Shown: positions 31,960 to 40,664, counted from the first letter of the stretch. The stretch is 64,000 nt of DNA from JACNKJ01 sp964344565 (GCA_964344565.1 CAYFNT010000001.1:248001-312000); one strand, 5' to 3'. Program-made: numbers and translations. The notes: generated by a model from the letters alone, not told the origin.

Positions 31960-34431
31960 TTACTTGACGAGCGTGACCTTCTCGGTGCTCATCAATTCGC
32001 CGTCCAGGACCAGGCGGGCGAGATAGACGCCGCTGGCCAGGTCGGAAGCGTCGAACTCGACCTGATGAGCGCCGGCGTCCATCCGCGTGGAAACCGGTCG
32101 GGCCACTTCCGCGCCCGTGGCCCCGAAGATCCGCAGTTCGGCCTGACCGGCCTTCGGCAGGCTGAAGCTGAAGGTGGTCTTCGGGTTGAAGGGATTGGGA
32201 TGGGCCCGCAGGCTCGCGGCGTAGACCGGTGTCTCCTCGGCTCCGGTCACGTCGCCGATGGCCACGACCTCGAGGTCGTCGATGAGCGCTTCGACCAGGC
32301 TGCCCGAGCCCCGGTCCTCGGCGATGAAGCGCAGCTGCATCTGCGAGGTCAGGGCGATGATGGAGCCCAGATCGTCGAACTCGGCCTTCACCCAGGGATA
32401 GGCGCTGTCGTAGACCGTCTCCAGTTCCTGCCAGCTCGTGCCGCCGTTGTTGGAGATCTCCACGAAGAAGTCGTCGTCGTGGTTGGTCTCGTCGGTGTAC
32501 CAGCGCCAGTAGGACAGTCCCGCCCAGGTGACGCCTTCCAGGTCGAAGATTGGCGAGATCAGAGTGGTCTGGCCGCCGTCCACGTCGTTGGCGCCGGCCG
32601 TGTCGCCGGGATCCGCGTTGCCGGTGACGAAGCACAGGGTGCCCGGGTCCGGCGAGTGGTCATCCTCGGGCTGATAGCTGGTGCCCACGGGATCGGCTCG
32701 GATCCAGTGCCCCGTCGTGGCGTCGTCGCCGGGGGCCCCGAGGGTCCAGCCCTGATCGGTCTCGCCGTCTTCCACGAAGACGAAGCTCACGCCCGTGCGG
32801 AAGCCGTGCAGATCCGTGGGTGCGTCATCGGGACTCGTGGCCGTGTAGCCCTGCATGTCGGCCGCGCTGAGGTAGTACTCCACGTGGGAGCCGGGAGCCA
32901 CGGTCGGAATGGTGGCCGTGTACTCGTCGGGTCCGCCGGCGTTGAGGGCCAGGGTGATGAAGTTTCCGCCGTTCACGCGATAGTGCAGTTCCAGAGCCGA
33001 CGGATCCAGGGGCTCGGCCGAGACGATCTCCGCGGTCACCGGGAAGGGTCCGTTGCCCTCGGTGTTGCCGAGGGACTCGTGGGCGATGGACACGTGGAAG
33101 GGTCGAGCCATCACGCCCATGAAGGCCGCCGCCGCCCTCACGTTCTTGAGCATGAAGGGGAAGTTGTTGGCGCTCGGACCGATGAGATCGTTGGCCGTGT
33201 GAAGGTAGGGCGAGTAGTTCCCGCTGTCCTCGAAGAAGAAGATGGCGCGGAAACCGTGGGCCCAGAAAGCCGCGTGGTCGCTGCTGCCGCCGGTGAGGTA
33301 GCCTTCCACGGCAGCGAGGTCGGGCACGTAGGCGTCGATGACCTCGTAGGCCAGGTCGGCCATGGGCTCGCTGGAACCGTTGAAGATGATGTCCAGGTCC
33401 TCGGTGTCGCCGGAGGCCTTGTAGCAGATCATGTCGAGGTTGAGCATGCCGACGATGTTCATGTCGGCGTCGGCGGCGTCTTCGGCCCAGGCGTCGCTGC
33501 CCACCAGACCCTCTTCCTCGCCGCTGAAGCATATGAATATGATGGTGCGCTCGAACTCGATGTCGGCCAGCACGCGGGCGGCCTCGAGCACGGCCACCGT
33601 ACCGCTGCCGTTGTCGTCGGCGCCGGGGGCGTTGTGGTTGCCGTCGTAGCTGATAGTGTCGTAGTGCGCGCCGATGACCACGACCTCCTCGGGGAAGACC
33701 GAGCCGGGCTTGACGCAGACCACGTTGTCGTTCCAGCTGTTGTAGCTGTGCAGGGTGACGTCGGTATAACCGTAGGACAGGAACTTGTCGCGAAGCCAGA
33801 GGCTCGCAAGGTAGCCGCCGTTGTACTCGGAGTGGCGTGTTCCGTAGTCCTCGAGGTGCTGCACCTGATCCTGAAGCGGCGACTGGGTGATGTCCGCCAG
33901 TGCCGCGGCCAGAGCCGGATCCACAGCCACATCACGATCGCCCAGGGACTTCTCGGTCCAGGGCGTGCGCACGAAGCTGAGAGGACGCCGGAAGACGCGC
34001 TGGATCTCCGGCACGCAATTGGGCTGCGCTTCCAGGAGATCGGCCGGCACGCTCATGACCTTGTAGTGTTCGGCCTCGAAGAGAAGTTCCGCCGAAGGAT
34101 GCGGATCGGCGAGGGTGTACTCCGAACCGTGTTCATGATCGTGCTTGTAGGCGATGAGATACTCTCGGCTCTTGTCGTCCTTCTCGATGAGCACTTCCAC
34201 GCGAACGCCCGCGGAACGCAGGTGGCTGAGCTCATGATCGTCGATGAAGGCCAGGAAACCGTCGGGGGTTTCGGCCACGAGATAGAGTCCTTCGTCCTGA
34301 AGGGCCGGACCGTCTTCATCGCCGGCATAGACCAGCGCGAAGGCGTCGCCCACGCCATGGGTGTAGTGGGCGGAGGCCGCGAAGGGGACGAGCAGGAGCA
34401 GAGTTAGACCGAACAACAGGGTAAGACGCAT
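31960..34431 (-). CDS. Exported M28 metallopeptidase with FlgD-like sorting domain
   Basis: 823 residues. Signal peptide ends near FAASAHY. After an N-terminal domain of about 190 residues the M28 core shows the zinc-ligand blocks in order: VVIGAHYDTIS, APGADDNGSGTVAVLE, FICFSGEEEGLVGS (catalytic EE), MLNLDMI and GGSSDHAAFWAHG. A beta-sandwich and a jelly-roll-like domain follow (about 480-740), then the sorting domain (RAHPNPFNPKTTFSFSLPK, GVYLARLVL, KVTLVK). Probably a cell-surface or released aminopeptidase. It has its own promoter and terminator. Confidence 0.92.
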   Translation of the reverse strand: MRLTLLFGLTLLLLVPFAASAHYTHGVGDAFALVYAGDEDGPALQDEGLYLVAETPDGFLAFIDDHELSHLRSAGVRVEVLIEKDDKSREYLIAYKHDHEHGSEYTLADPHPSAELLFEAEHYKVMSVPADLLEAQPNCVPEIQRVFRRPLSFVRTPWTEKSLGDRDVAVDPALAAALADITQSPLQDQVQHLEDYGTRHSEYNGGYLASLWLRDKFLSYGYTDVTLHSYNSWNDNVVCVKPGSVFPEEVVVIGAHYDTISYDGNHNAPGADDNGSGTVAVLEAARVLADIEFERTIIFICFSGEEEGLVGSDAWAEDAADADMNIVGMLNLDMICYKASGDTEDLDIIFNGSSEPMADLAYEVIDAYVPDLAAVEGYLTGGSSDHAAFWAHGFRAIFFFEDSGNYSPYLHTANDLIGPSANNFPFMLKNVRAAAAFMGVMARPFHVSIAHESLGNTEGNGPFPVTAEIVSAEPLDPSALELHYRVNGGNFITLALNAGGPDEYTATIPTVAPGSHVEYYLSAADMQGYTATSPDDAPTDLHGFRTGVSFVFVEDGETDQGWTLGAPGDDATTGHWIRADPVGTSYQPEDDHSPDPGTLCFVTGNADPGDTAGANDVDGGQTTLISPIFDLEGVTWAGLSYWRWYTDETNHDDDFFVEISNNGGTSWQELETVYDSAYPWVKAEFDDLGSIIALTSQMQLRFIAEDRGSGSLVEALIDDLEVVAIGDVTGAEETPVYAASLRAHPNPFNPKTTFSFSLPKAGQAELRIFGATGAEVARPVSTRMDAGAHQVEFDASDLASGVYLARLVLDGELMSTEKVTLVK

Positions 34432-34492
34432 TGGGGATCTCCCTGGGCTGGAACGGATGACCGTTTCGAGTAGGTGGTCAAAAAGTCGCTCA

Positions 34493-34522
34493 ATTATAGC
34501 ATCTTCGTCCGAATTAGCACAA
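34493..34522 (-). promoter_or_regulatory. Promoter of the M28 peptidase gene
   Basis: Minus strand: -35 TTGTGC (34517-34522), 18-base spacer, perfect -10 TATAAT (34493-34498) with extended TGC. Confidence 0.6.
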
Positions 34523-34560
34523 ACCCCTTCGAAGACTTGGGTTTGGCTCCCGGAGATAGC

Positions 34561-36294
34561 TTATTTCAGAAGCACCCCGCGTTGGGTGAGGCGGAGTCCG
34601 TCCTCCGTGGCCAAGCGGAACAGGTAGATCCCGCTGGGCAGGCCTTCCGCGTCGAAGTTCAGGCTGTGATCGCCCGTCTCCCAAATTCCATCGGCCAGAA
34701 CCGCCATCTCCCGCCCCGTCACATCGAAGACGCACAGGCGGATGCGTTGATCTTCCAGCAGGCTGAAGCGAATCTCGGTGCGCGGATTGAAGGGATTCGG
34801 GTGCAGCGACATCAGGGCCGCGAAGGCCGGCGCACCCTCGGGAGCGTCGGTGGGCTCGTCGAGCTGGAGCACCACGGTGTGCCAGTCCACCGGATCCATG
34901 GAAACTTCCACGTAGTAGATCTTCACGCCGTCCCGTTCGTCGATCTGCACGATCTGACCGTCGTTGAGCTGCGGATTGCTGCCGTCGGCGGGCATCACGA
35001 AGCGAAGCAGACAGTTCTCGAAGGGCAGGGGGTGGAGGTTCGACACCAGGGCCGCCACGGTGTACTGGGTGCCGTCGTTGAAGGGCGAGTAGGATACCAG
35101 CACCTCATCGCCGGTTTCCCCCGCACTCACCGTCGCCTGGGGGATGAGGGTGTCGCCGGACACGCGGATCACCCGATAGCTGCGATGTCCGTCGGCGGTT
35201 TCGTTGGTGGCCAGATCGAAGGGGTGGCTGTTGATGTCCCCCTCGTCTCGATGGATATGCCCCCAGAGGGCCATGTCCGCATCCAGATTCGTCAGGTTGA
35301 TCTGGTTGTCGAAATCCTTGTGGTAGAAGAGCACGCGGGTATCGCGGTCGGTGGCCGCCAGATCGGCGTTGAGCCAGCTGATCTGCCCGGCGGTGAAGCT
35401 GTCGCTGCCGTATATCTGCCAGCGCCAGTCATCGTAGTTGATGTAGGCCTCGAGTCCCACGAAATGCACGGGGCCGTAGTCGAAGGAGTAGTTCTGGGTG
35501 TACTCGGGCGCGCCGGGCGGCGGATCGTCCAGGTGGGGCCAGCCGAAGAAACGCCACCAGTCGCGGCGCGCGGTGCCGTCGGGCGGCGGCGTCGAGTCCC
35601 ATCCGCCGAGGTCGTGGTTGCCCGAGGTGAGATAGAGGGGCACCTCCAGCTCGCTCAACAGTTGCTGAGCCCTGGAGTACTGACGCCACTCCATGTAGTC
35701 CTCCAGCTCGCCTTCGTTGACCAGGTCGCCGGTGAGCAGGACGAACTCGGGATTGAGAAAGTTGATGTCCTTGATCACTTCCCGCAGGTCCACAGTTTCG
35801 GTGCTGTCGCTGGGCTGACCGCCGCTGTCGGAGAATCGATGGTCCGGCACGTGGGTGTCGGTGATGTGCACGAAGTACCAGTCGTCGCGGCGCTGGGGCA
35901 GGATGCGCACCGCGTTGGCGGTGGTGTCCTCGATGATGCCGCCGAAGTCGGTGCGGACGAAGAGGTCGTAGAGTTCGTAGACCGGCGGCAGGGGCACGGT
36001 CACTTCCAGGGTCCACCATTCGGTGGTGGGATCGTAGGTGGCCGCATCGATGCCGAGATCCACCCAGTGCGATTCGTAGATGAGTGCGGCCTCCCAATCG
36101 GAAGCGCCCGATAGCGCGCTGCACTGGATCTCCAGTGTCTCCCCCGGCACCACGATGGCCGGAATGTTGAGGAGCGGACGCTGGATGAGGGTGAGGGTGT
36201 CGCCCAGGGCGAAACTCCTCTCCGCACCCGCCGTCGAGCTGAGGACGATGAGCAGCAGCATGGTGGCGAAAAGCGGCCTGCGGATCGCGTGCAT
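34561..36294 (-). CDS. Exported metallophosphoesterase with FlgD-like sorting domain
   Basis: 577 residues from the second possible ATG (complement of 36292-36294), preferred for GGAG 7 bases upstream; the first adds five residues. Signal peptide ends near STAGAE. After an Ig-like domain the calcineurin-like core has all usual metal motifs: FVHITDTHVPDHR, FVLLTGDLVNEGE, LTSGNHDLGG, VLFYHKDFDN and LWGHIHRDEG. The normal GHxH ligand is thus G-H-I-H. The C-terminus is the sorting domain (LHPNPFNPRTEIRFSLLE, GIYLFRLATE, GVLLK). It hydrolyses phosphomonoesters or diesters outside the cell; substrate unknown. Confidence 0.9.
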   Translation of the reverse strand: MHAIRRPLFATMLLLIVLSSTAGAERSFALGDTLTLIQRPLLNIPAIVVPGETLEIQCSALSGASDWEAALIYESHWVDLGIDAATYDPTTEWWTLEVTVPLPPVYELYDLFVRTDFGGIIEDTTANAVRILPQRRDDWYFVHITDTHVPDHRFSDSGGQPSDSTETVDLREVIKDINFLNPEFVLLTGDLVNEGELEDYMEWRQYSRAQQLLSELEVPLYLTSGNHDLGGWDSTPPPDGTARRDWWRFFGWPHLDDPPPGAPEYTQNYSFDYGPVHFVGLEAYINYDDWRWQIYGSDSFTAGQISWLNADLAATDRDTRVLFYHKDFDNQINLTNLDADMALWGHIHRDEGDINSHPFDLATNETADGHRSYRVIRVSGDTLIPQATVSAGETGDEVLVSYSPFNDGTQYTVAALVSNLHPLPFENCLLRFVMPADGSNPQLNDGQIVQIDERDGVKIYYVEVSMDPVDWHTVVLQLDEPTDAPEGAPAFAALMSLHPNPFNPRTEIRFSLLEDQRIRLCVFDVTGREMAVLADGIWETGDHSLNFDAEGLPSGIYLFRLATEDGLRLTQRGVLLK

Positions 36295-36323
36295 TCGGAC
36301 TCCGATCATCGAGGAAGCGCATA

Positions 36324-36332
36324 ATTATAGCA
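36324..36332 (-). promoter_or_regulatory. Extended -10 element of the metallophosphoesterase gene
   Basis: Minus strand TGCTATAAT, 30 bases above the chosen start codon. No clear -35, as expected for an extended -10 promoter. Confidence 0.5.
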
Positions 36333-36534
36333 CTTTTAGCAAGATAGGAAAGGCGCTGCGGTCCAGGCCGCAACCATGAGATGCCGCGGGGAGCCGAAAG
36401 GCATCGCGGGAACGCTCCTCCATAGAGGATCTTCGCCTCCGCTGTTTTCATCTTGGCGCACCCGGGTCCCTGCACTATTTTCATGCGGTGCTGGAATCTC
36501 TGGAGCGGATAATCCTATGCGGGGAATGCATTCC

Positions 36535-37539
36535 ATGAAAACGACAACTCGAATCGGCCTATTCGTCGCGTTGATGTTCTCGTCCGTGACGGCCATGGCG
36601 GGTCCCCGCATGGAGCTGGATCCGAAAGTCCTGAACCTGGGCACCATGGCACAGCACGAAGTGCTGGAGCGCGAGGTCATGGTGCGCAATCTCGGCGACG
36701 AGACCCTCGAGATCTACGAGCTCAGCACCACCTGTCCCTGCACCTTCCCCGAGATCGTCGACGAGATCATCGAGCCCGGCGCCACCGGGCGCATCCACGT
36801 GACCTTCCAGAGCAAGACCTATCAGGGCGACGTGCGCAAGATCATCGAGGTCTACAGCAACGACTCGGAAGATTCCTACGGCGAGATCGGCATCCAGGTC
36901 TACGTGGAGGCCCCGGTCTTCGTGGAGCCCGACGACCGGAAGCTCGACTTCGGCGACGTGAGTCACGGCGGCAATCCGAAGGTCGAGGCCGCTTTCCGCA
37001 GCGGCGGGGGCGAAGCGCTCAGCATCGAGGTGCTCGAGCACAACGCCTCGCTCTTCGACTGCGAAACCCTCGCCGGCGAGGACGGCGGCGCCCGCCTTGC
37101 CGTGAAGCTCAAGTCCGAAGCTCCGGCCGGACCCTTCCGCGAGATCATCCGCGTGGGCACCAGCGCCGCCGGAGCCGAGGAGATCGACCTGGAGATTTTC
37201 GGCCGGGTGGAGGCCGAACTCATGGCCGAACCCGATCGGCTGAACTTCCGAATGGTGGCTCCCGGCGCGGAACTCAGTCGCGAAATCGTGCTGCGAAGCG
37301 GAGGAGCGCCCTTCAGCGTGACCTCGGCGAGCATCGATCTGGCCGGCCTCGAGGTGGAGATCCTCGATGGGGGAACCGGGCAGGAGGCCCGCCTTCGCGT
37401 GCACGGAAAGGCCCTGGGCAAGGACGACGAAGCCGCCACAAAGTCCCGGGGCCGACTCAAGGGGCATCTGAAAATCAGCACCGACCATCCAGCCCAGCCC
37501 GAGCTGGAGGTGGTGGTGCTCTACATGCTTCGTATCTGA
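36535..37539 (+). CDS. DUF1573 repeat protein, exported
   Basis: 334 residues from ATG 36535, chosen because a signal peptide starts there (RIGLFVALMFSSVTAMAG). The mature protein has DUF1573/ASH-like immunoglobulin repeats: LNLGTMAQHEVLEREVMVRN followed by the telltale STTCPCTF and the strand GRIHVTFQSKTYQGDV, then two more divergent repeats (KLDFGDVSHGG, RLNFRMVAPGAEL). Such proteins lie in the periplasm or on the surface and often sit beside thiol or electron-transfer genes. First gene of an operon with the rhodanese-like and MauE-like genes (8 bases apart, then overlapping). Confidence 0.85.
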   Translation: MKTTTRIGLFVALMFSSVTAMAGPRMELDPKVLNLGTMAQHEVLEREVMVRNLGDETLEIYELSTTCPCTFPEIVDEIIEPGATGRIHVTFQSKTYQGDVRKIIEVYSNDSEDSYGEIGIQVYVEAPVFVEPDDRKLDFGDVSHGGNPKVEAAFRSGGGEALSIEVLEHNASLFDCETLAGEDGGARLAVKLKSEAPAGPFREIIRVGTSAAGAEEIDLEIFGRVEAELMAEPDRLNFRMVAPGAELSREIVLRSGGAPFSVTSASIDLAGLEVEILDGGTGQEARLRVHGKALGKDDEAATKSRGRLKGHLKISTDHPAQPELEVVVLYMLRI

Positions 37540-37547
37540 GGGCGACG

Positions 37548-38042
37548 ATGGGCGAAGGGACCATGGGCCGATCCTATTCCAAGCATCTGATTCGCGAGAC
37601 GCTTCTGCTGGCGGCACTCACCCTGGCGGCCCTGGCCCTGGTGTGGTTCGTACGCACTCCTCGATTCCCCCTCATCGCCGAGATCAGCGACTACGAGATG
37701 GACCTGGACTACCCCGTGCTCGCCGTCGAAGACTGCGTGACCTTCTACGAGGCCGGCAGTCACCTCTTCATCGACGCGCGGGGGCTGGCCGCGCCGGAAG
37801 CATACATCCCCGGAGCCTTTTTCATCGGACTCGAAAGCTTCGACGAGGATCTCCGCGAGGTGATCGACTTCATCTATCCGGAAGACGCCCTGCTGCTCTA
37901 CGGTGACGGGCGCCTCCAGGCCACCGCCGCGGTGGCCGCGCGATTCGAAGAGCGGGGATACGAGGTGGAAGGGCTCATGCGCGGCGGAATCGAAGCCTGG
38001 CGAAAGGCCGGCGGCGAAGTGACCGAGGAGGCTTCGCCGTGA
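37548..38042 (+). CDS. Membrane-anchored rhodanese-like protein lacking the active Cys
   Basis: 164 residues (ATG 37548; an ATG at 37563 also has a ribosome-binding site). One N-terminal membrane anchor (LLLAALTLAALALVWFV) precedes a rhodanese fold: HLFIDARGLAAPEAYIPGAF, then the region that should hold the catalytic loop, LLLYGDGRLQATAAVAARF, and the closing VEGLMRGGIEAWRKAGGEV. The active-site cysteine of CxxGxR is absent, so sulfur transfer is unlikely and a binding role is more probable. It overlaps the MauE-like gene start (TGA within GTGA). Confidence 0.8.
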   Translation: MGEGTMGRSYSKHLIRETLLLAALTLAALALVWFVRTPRFPLIAEISDYEMDLDYPVLAVEDCVTFYEAGSHLFIDARGLAAPEAYIPGAFFIGLESFDEDLREVIDFIYPEDALLLYGDGRLQATAAVAARFEERGYEVEGLMRGGIEAWRKAGGEVTEEASP

Positions 38043-38479
38043 CCGGACGCGATCGATTCCTCTGGGTGCTGGCCCTGCTCATCCGCCTGGTCATCGGCGT
38101 GACCTTCGTGGTGGCCTCCTATCACAAGATCCTCGATCCGAAGGCCTTCGCCCAATCGGTCTACTACTATCACATGGTGCCGGCGCCCCTGCTGCACCTC
38201 TTCGCCCTCTATCTGCCCTGGCTGGAGCTGGTGGCGGGACTCGCCCTCATCGTCGGATGGAAACGCGGCGGCGCGGCCGTGCTCACGGCGCTCATGACCT
38301 TGGCCTTCATCGTGGGCCTGTCCTATGCCCTCGCGCGGAACCTGGACATCTCCTGCGGCTGCTTCGGCACCGACAGCGGTCACTCCGTGGGACTCAGCCT
38401 ACTCATTCGCGACATCGTCATGCTCGCGGCCCTGATCCTATTCCTCTGGATCGACCGGCGCCAGAAGGCCCTTTCCTGA
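38039..38479 (+). CDS. MauE/DoxX-like membrane protein
   Basis: 146 residues from a GTG overlapping the previous stop. Four membrane helices: RLVIGVTFVVASYHKIL, LFALYLPWLELVAGLALIVG, ALMTLAFIVGLSYALA and DIVMLAALILFLWI. The motif DISCGCFG after helix 3 is typical of MauE-like proteins, which supply reducing or oxidising equivalents for disulfide chemistry in the periplasm. Together with DUF1573 and the rhodanese-like protein it suggests a small thiol-related membrane unit; this is inferred from the trio. Confidence 0.85.
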   Translation: MTGRDRFLWVLALLIRLVIGVTFVVASYHKILDPKAFAQSVYYYHMVPAPLLHLFALYLPWLELVAGLALIVGWKRGGAAVLTALMTLAFIVGLSYALARNLDISCGCFGTDSGHSVGLSLLIRDIVMLAALILFLWIDRRQKALS

Positions 38480-38581
38480 TTTTCCCCTCTTAATTTCGCG
38501 CGCAGGCTTTCGCCTGGACATGGAATCCCCGCCTCCCTAGCGTTGTTCCACGCAAACGAACACCATGGGAAGGAGCTCGCC

Positions 38582-39415
38582 ATGAAGAAGTTCTTGCTGC
38601 TGCATTACGGCTTCGAGAAGCCGACTCCCGACATCATGCAGGCCTGGGGGAAGTGGTTCGAATCCATCGCCGACAGGCAGATCGCCCAGGGAGGCTTCGC
38701 CGGCGGCAGGGAGATCACGGAAGATGGTTGCCGCGACCTTCCCTGGGACATGAACGCCATCACCGGCTTCAACATCATCGAGGCCGAGGATCTGGATGCC
38801 GCCGAAGCGGTGGCGAAAGCCAATCCCTTCATCGCCGGCATCCGTGTCTACGAGCTGAGGGAGGAAAATGAAGCAATGGTTTCTAGGGGGCTTCCTGGCC
38901 GCGGTGCTCATCATGATCTGGGGATTCGTCTTCTGGGCCACGCCCATCAGTTCGGGCGTCGTGAAGACCGGCGCCAGCGAGGGCATCCTCGGTCCTGCGC
39001 TGTCCCAGTCGCTGCCCGGGGACGGCGTCTACGTCCTTCCCTCGATGGGCGAGCCCTACGACGAGGAGGCCTGGAGGCAGGCCCATCGCGCCGGTCCACT
39101 GGCCATGGTCTTCTACCGGAGCGAGGGCAGCGATCCCATGGCTCCGGGCATCTATCTCAAGGGATTTCTTCACATGCTGCTGAGCGCCCTGCTCATCGGA
39201 TTGTTGCTGAAGAGCGTGGCGTCCAGTTTGCCCGGCTACGGCCAGCGTGTCGGATTCGTTCTGCTGGCCGCCTTGACGGTCGGCGTCTGGGCCAACCTGG
39301 GCAAGCCCATCTGGTTCATGCATCCCTGGCACTTCTACCTGTACACCTTGCTCTACGACATGGTCGCATGGCTTCTGGCCGGCCTCGTTCTGGCCCGATT
39401 CATCCGGCCGAATAG
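38582..39415 (+). CDS. YCII-like protein whose stop codon is missing
   Basis: AAGGAG precedes ATG 38582. The first 95 residues form a YCII/DGPF-like ferredoxin-fold domain (KKFLLLHYGFEKPTPDIMQA, AGGREITEDG, ITGFNIIEAEDLDAAEAVAK, IRVYELREE). A stop is expected right after REE, as in relatives, but none occurs: the frame continues to 39415, 180 codons into the next gene in a different reading phase. The extension is rich in Arg, Gly and His with no domain, as expected of an antiphase reading of a GC-rich gene. I read this as a lost stop; the functional domain ends near 38875. Confidence 0.7.
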   Translation: MKKFLLLHYGFEKPTPDIMQAWGKWFESIADRQIAQGGFAGGREITEDGCRDLPWDMNAITGFNIIEAEDLDAAEAVAKANPFIAGIRVYELREENEAMVSRGLPGRGAHHDLGIRLLGHAHQFGRREDRRQRGHPRSCAVPVAARGRRLRPSLDGRALRRGGLEAGPSRRSTGHGLLPERGQRSHGSGHLSQGISSHAAERPAHRIVAEERGVQFARLRPACRIRSAGRLDGRRLGQPGQAHLVHASLALLPVHLALRHGRMASGRPRSGPIHPAE

Positions 39416-39419
39416 CTGA
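38868..39419 (+). CDS. Polytopic membrane protein overlapping the YCII gene
   Basis: 183 residues, GGGAGGAAA before the ATG. One N-terminal helix (FLGGFLAAVLIMIWGFVFW), a soluble loop of about 70 residues outside the membrane (GVYVLPSMGEPYDEEAWRQ, LAMVFYRSEGSD) and three closely spaced C-terminal helices (LHMLLSALLIGLLLKSV, VGFVLLAALTVGVWANLG, LLYDMVAWLLAGLVLARF). Its composition is that of a real membrane protein, unlike the overlapping frame. Function unknown; it probably shared an operon with the YCII gene. Confidence 0.85.
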   Translation: MKQWFLGGFLAAVLIMIWGFVFWATPISSGVVKTGASEGILGPALSQSLPGDGVYVLPSMGEPYDEEAWRQAHRAGPLAMVFYRSEGSDPMAPGIYLKGFLHMLLSALLIGLLLKSVASSLPGYGQRVGFVLLAALTVGVWANLGKPIWFMHPWHFYLYTLLYDMVAWLLAGLVLARFIRPNS

Positions 39420-39428
39420 TCGGAGCGA

Positions 39429-39460
39429 AGGCCCGGGAGGAGTCTCCCGGGCCTCTCCTT
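39429..39460. terminator. Bidirectional terminator between convergent genes
   Basis: 11-bp stem AGGCCCGGGAG/CTCCCGGGCCT (39429-39439, 39444-39454) followed by CTCCTT. Serves the gene ending at 39419 and perhaps the minus-strand gene ending at 39469. Confidence 0.65.
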
Positions 39461-39468
39461 AAGACGCA

Positions 39469-40542
39469 TCAGTTCTCCTCGCCCGCAAGGAAACGGGTTC
39501 TTTGCTCGGTCAGGTAGGGATCGTCCGGCGACAGCTCCAGCGCGCGATCGATGGCCTTCAGGGCCTGGTCAGCGTTACCCATCCTGAAGTGCACTTCCGC
39601 GAGCGTGTCGAGGATGTTGCTGTCCTCCGGCTCGAGTTTCGCGGCGCGTCCGGCCGCCTCCAGGCACTCCTCGAGATAGACCTCGGCCGTGGCGCAGTAC
39701 CAGGCCAGGGCGTTGAGGGTGCCCGCGTCGCTGCCCTCGTCTTCGAGAACGTGGGCGAGGCTGCGCCCGACGCGGTTCATCTCGAAGGCCGCGCCTTCGG
39801 CGTCGCCCGCCGCCTCGCGCAACTCGGCGAAGCGGAGATGAGCCACCGACAGGTTCTGCGCCTCGTGCATGCGATAGAGGCGGAGCAACTCGTCGATGGG
39901 CGCTTCGTGATCCTCCACGCGCAGGTCCACGTATCGTTCGGCATACTCGGGATGATCGGGATGATGCCGCCCCACGATGACGGCCGCCGACTGCTGCCCC
40001 CGGCTGTCGCCGCCGGCCTCCTGGGCGGCCTGTAGCGCCAGGATCAGGCGCAGGGCCAGCTCCTCGTCGGGATGGGAGGTGAAGGCATTGATCATGCCCA
40101 GGAGCACCTGCCCGCTGACCAGGATGTTCCCCTGGCAACTGAAGTTCGGCCCTTGTGCGTCGCCCGCCCAGTACATGCAGAGTCCGCCGCTATAAGCTGC
40201 GGTGTTGCCCCCGGCGTCGATGAGGGCGAGCTGTCGGTTTTCCCGTTCCTCATCGCTTGCGAGCAGGCTGTCCAGGGCCGCCTGGGCATCGAGACCTTCG
40301 GCCATGAGCGCGAGACCCCGGGGCCCGAAGGACTCATTGGTCTGGGCCTGGGTGGCCACCGCGCCCACGCCCGCCCGAGCCCAGGCCACGGGCGGTCCGA
40401 CGCTGAAGACGCAGGACTGCACGGCCACGCCCACCTCGCCGGTTTGCGGATCGTGGGCCACGATGGAGAAGGTGCCGGCCGGCGGAAGGGCCATGGCCAG
40501 AGCGGGAAGCAGCAGAAGGACGAGAACGCTGACGATTCGCAT
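39469..40542 (-). CDS. Exported DUF1028 protein with TPR tail
   Basis: 357 residues from an ATG (complement of 40540-40542) with GAGGAG upstream. Signal peptide VLVLLLLPALAMALPPAG; the mature N-terminal region is the DUF1028 Ntn-hydrolase-like fold: TFSIVAHDPQTGEVGVAVQS, AWARAGVGAVATQAQTN, FSCQGNILVSGQVL and SAAVIVGRHH. The C-terminal 120 residues are two or three TPR-like helix pairs (EDSNILDTLAEVHFRMGNAD, LELSPDDPYLTEQRTRFL). The substrate of DUF1028 is unknown. Confidence 0.85.
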   Translation of the reverse strand: MRIVSVLVLLLLPALAMALPPAGTFSIVAHDPQTGEVGVAVQSCVFSVGPPVAWARAGVGAVATQAQTNESFGPRGLALMAEGLDAQAALDSLLASDEERENRQLALIDAGGNTAAYSGGLCMYWAGDAQGPNFSCQGNILVSGQVLLGMINAFTSHPDEELALRLILALQAAQEAGGDSRGQQSAAVIVGRHHPDHPEYAERYVDLRVEDHEAPIDELLRLYRMHEAQNLSVAHLRFAELREAAGDAEGAAFEMNRVGRSLAHVLEDEGSDAGTLNALAWYCATAEVYLEECLEAAGRAAKLEPEDSNILDTLAEVHFRMGNADQALKAIDRALELSPDDPYLTEQRTRFLAGEEN

Positions 40543-40664
40543 GGAACTCCTCGAAGGCTGAAGGTGGGCCGATGCTAGCGCATGGCATCCCTGGCGCAAA
40601 GGGGGCGATGAATCGGACCTCAGTGTCCGGGAATTCTTATTTTCGTTTGTTTTGATGAACCAAC

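Noticed and set aside
32065..34407. Plus-strand open frame of 780 codons opposite the M28 gene.
   Set aside because: Shadow of the peptidase, with low-complexity Gly/Val/His composition and no start signal.
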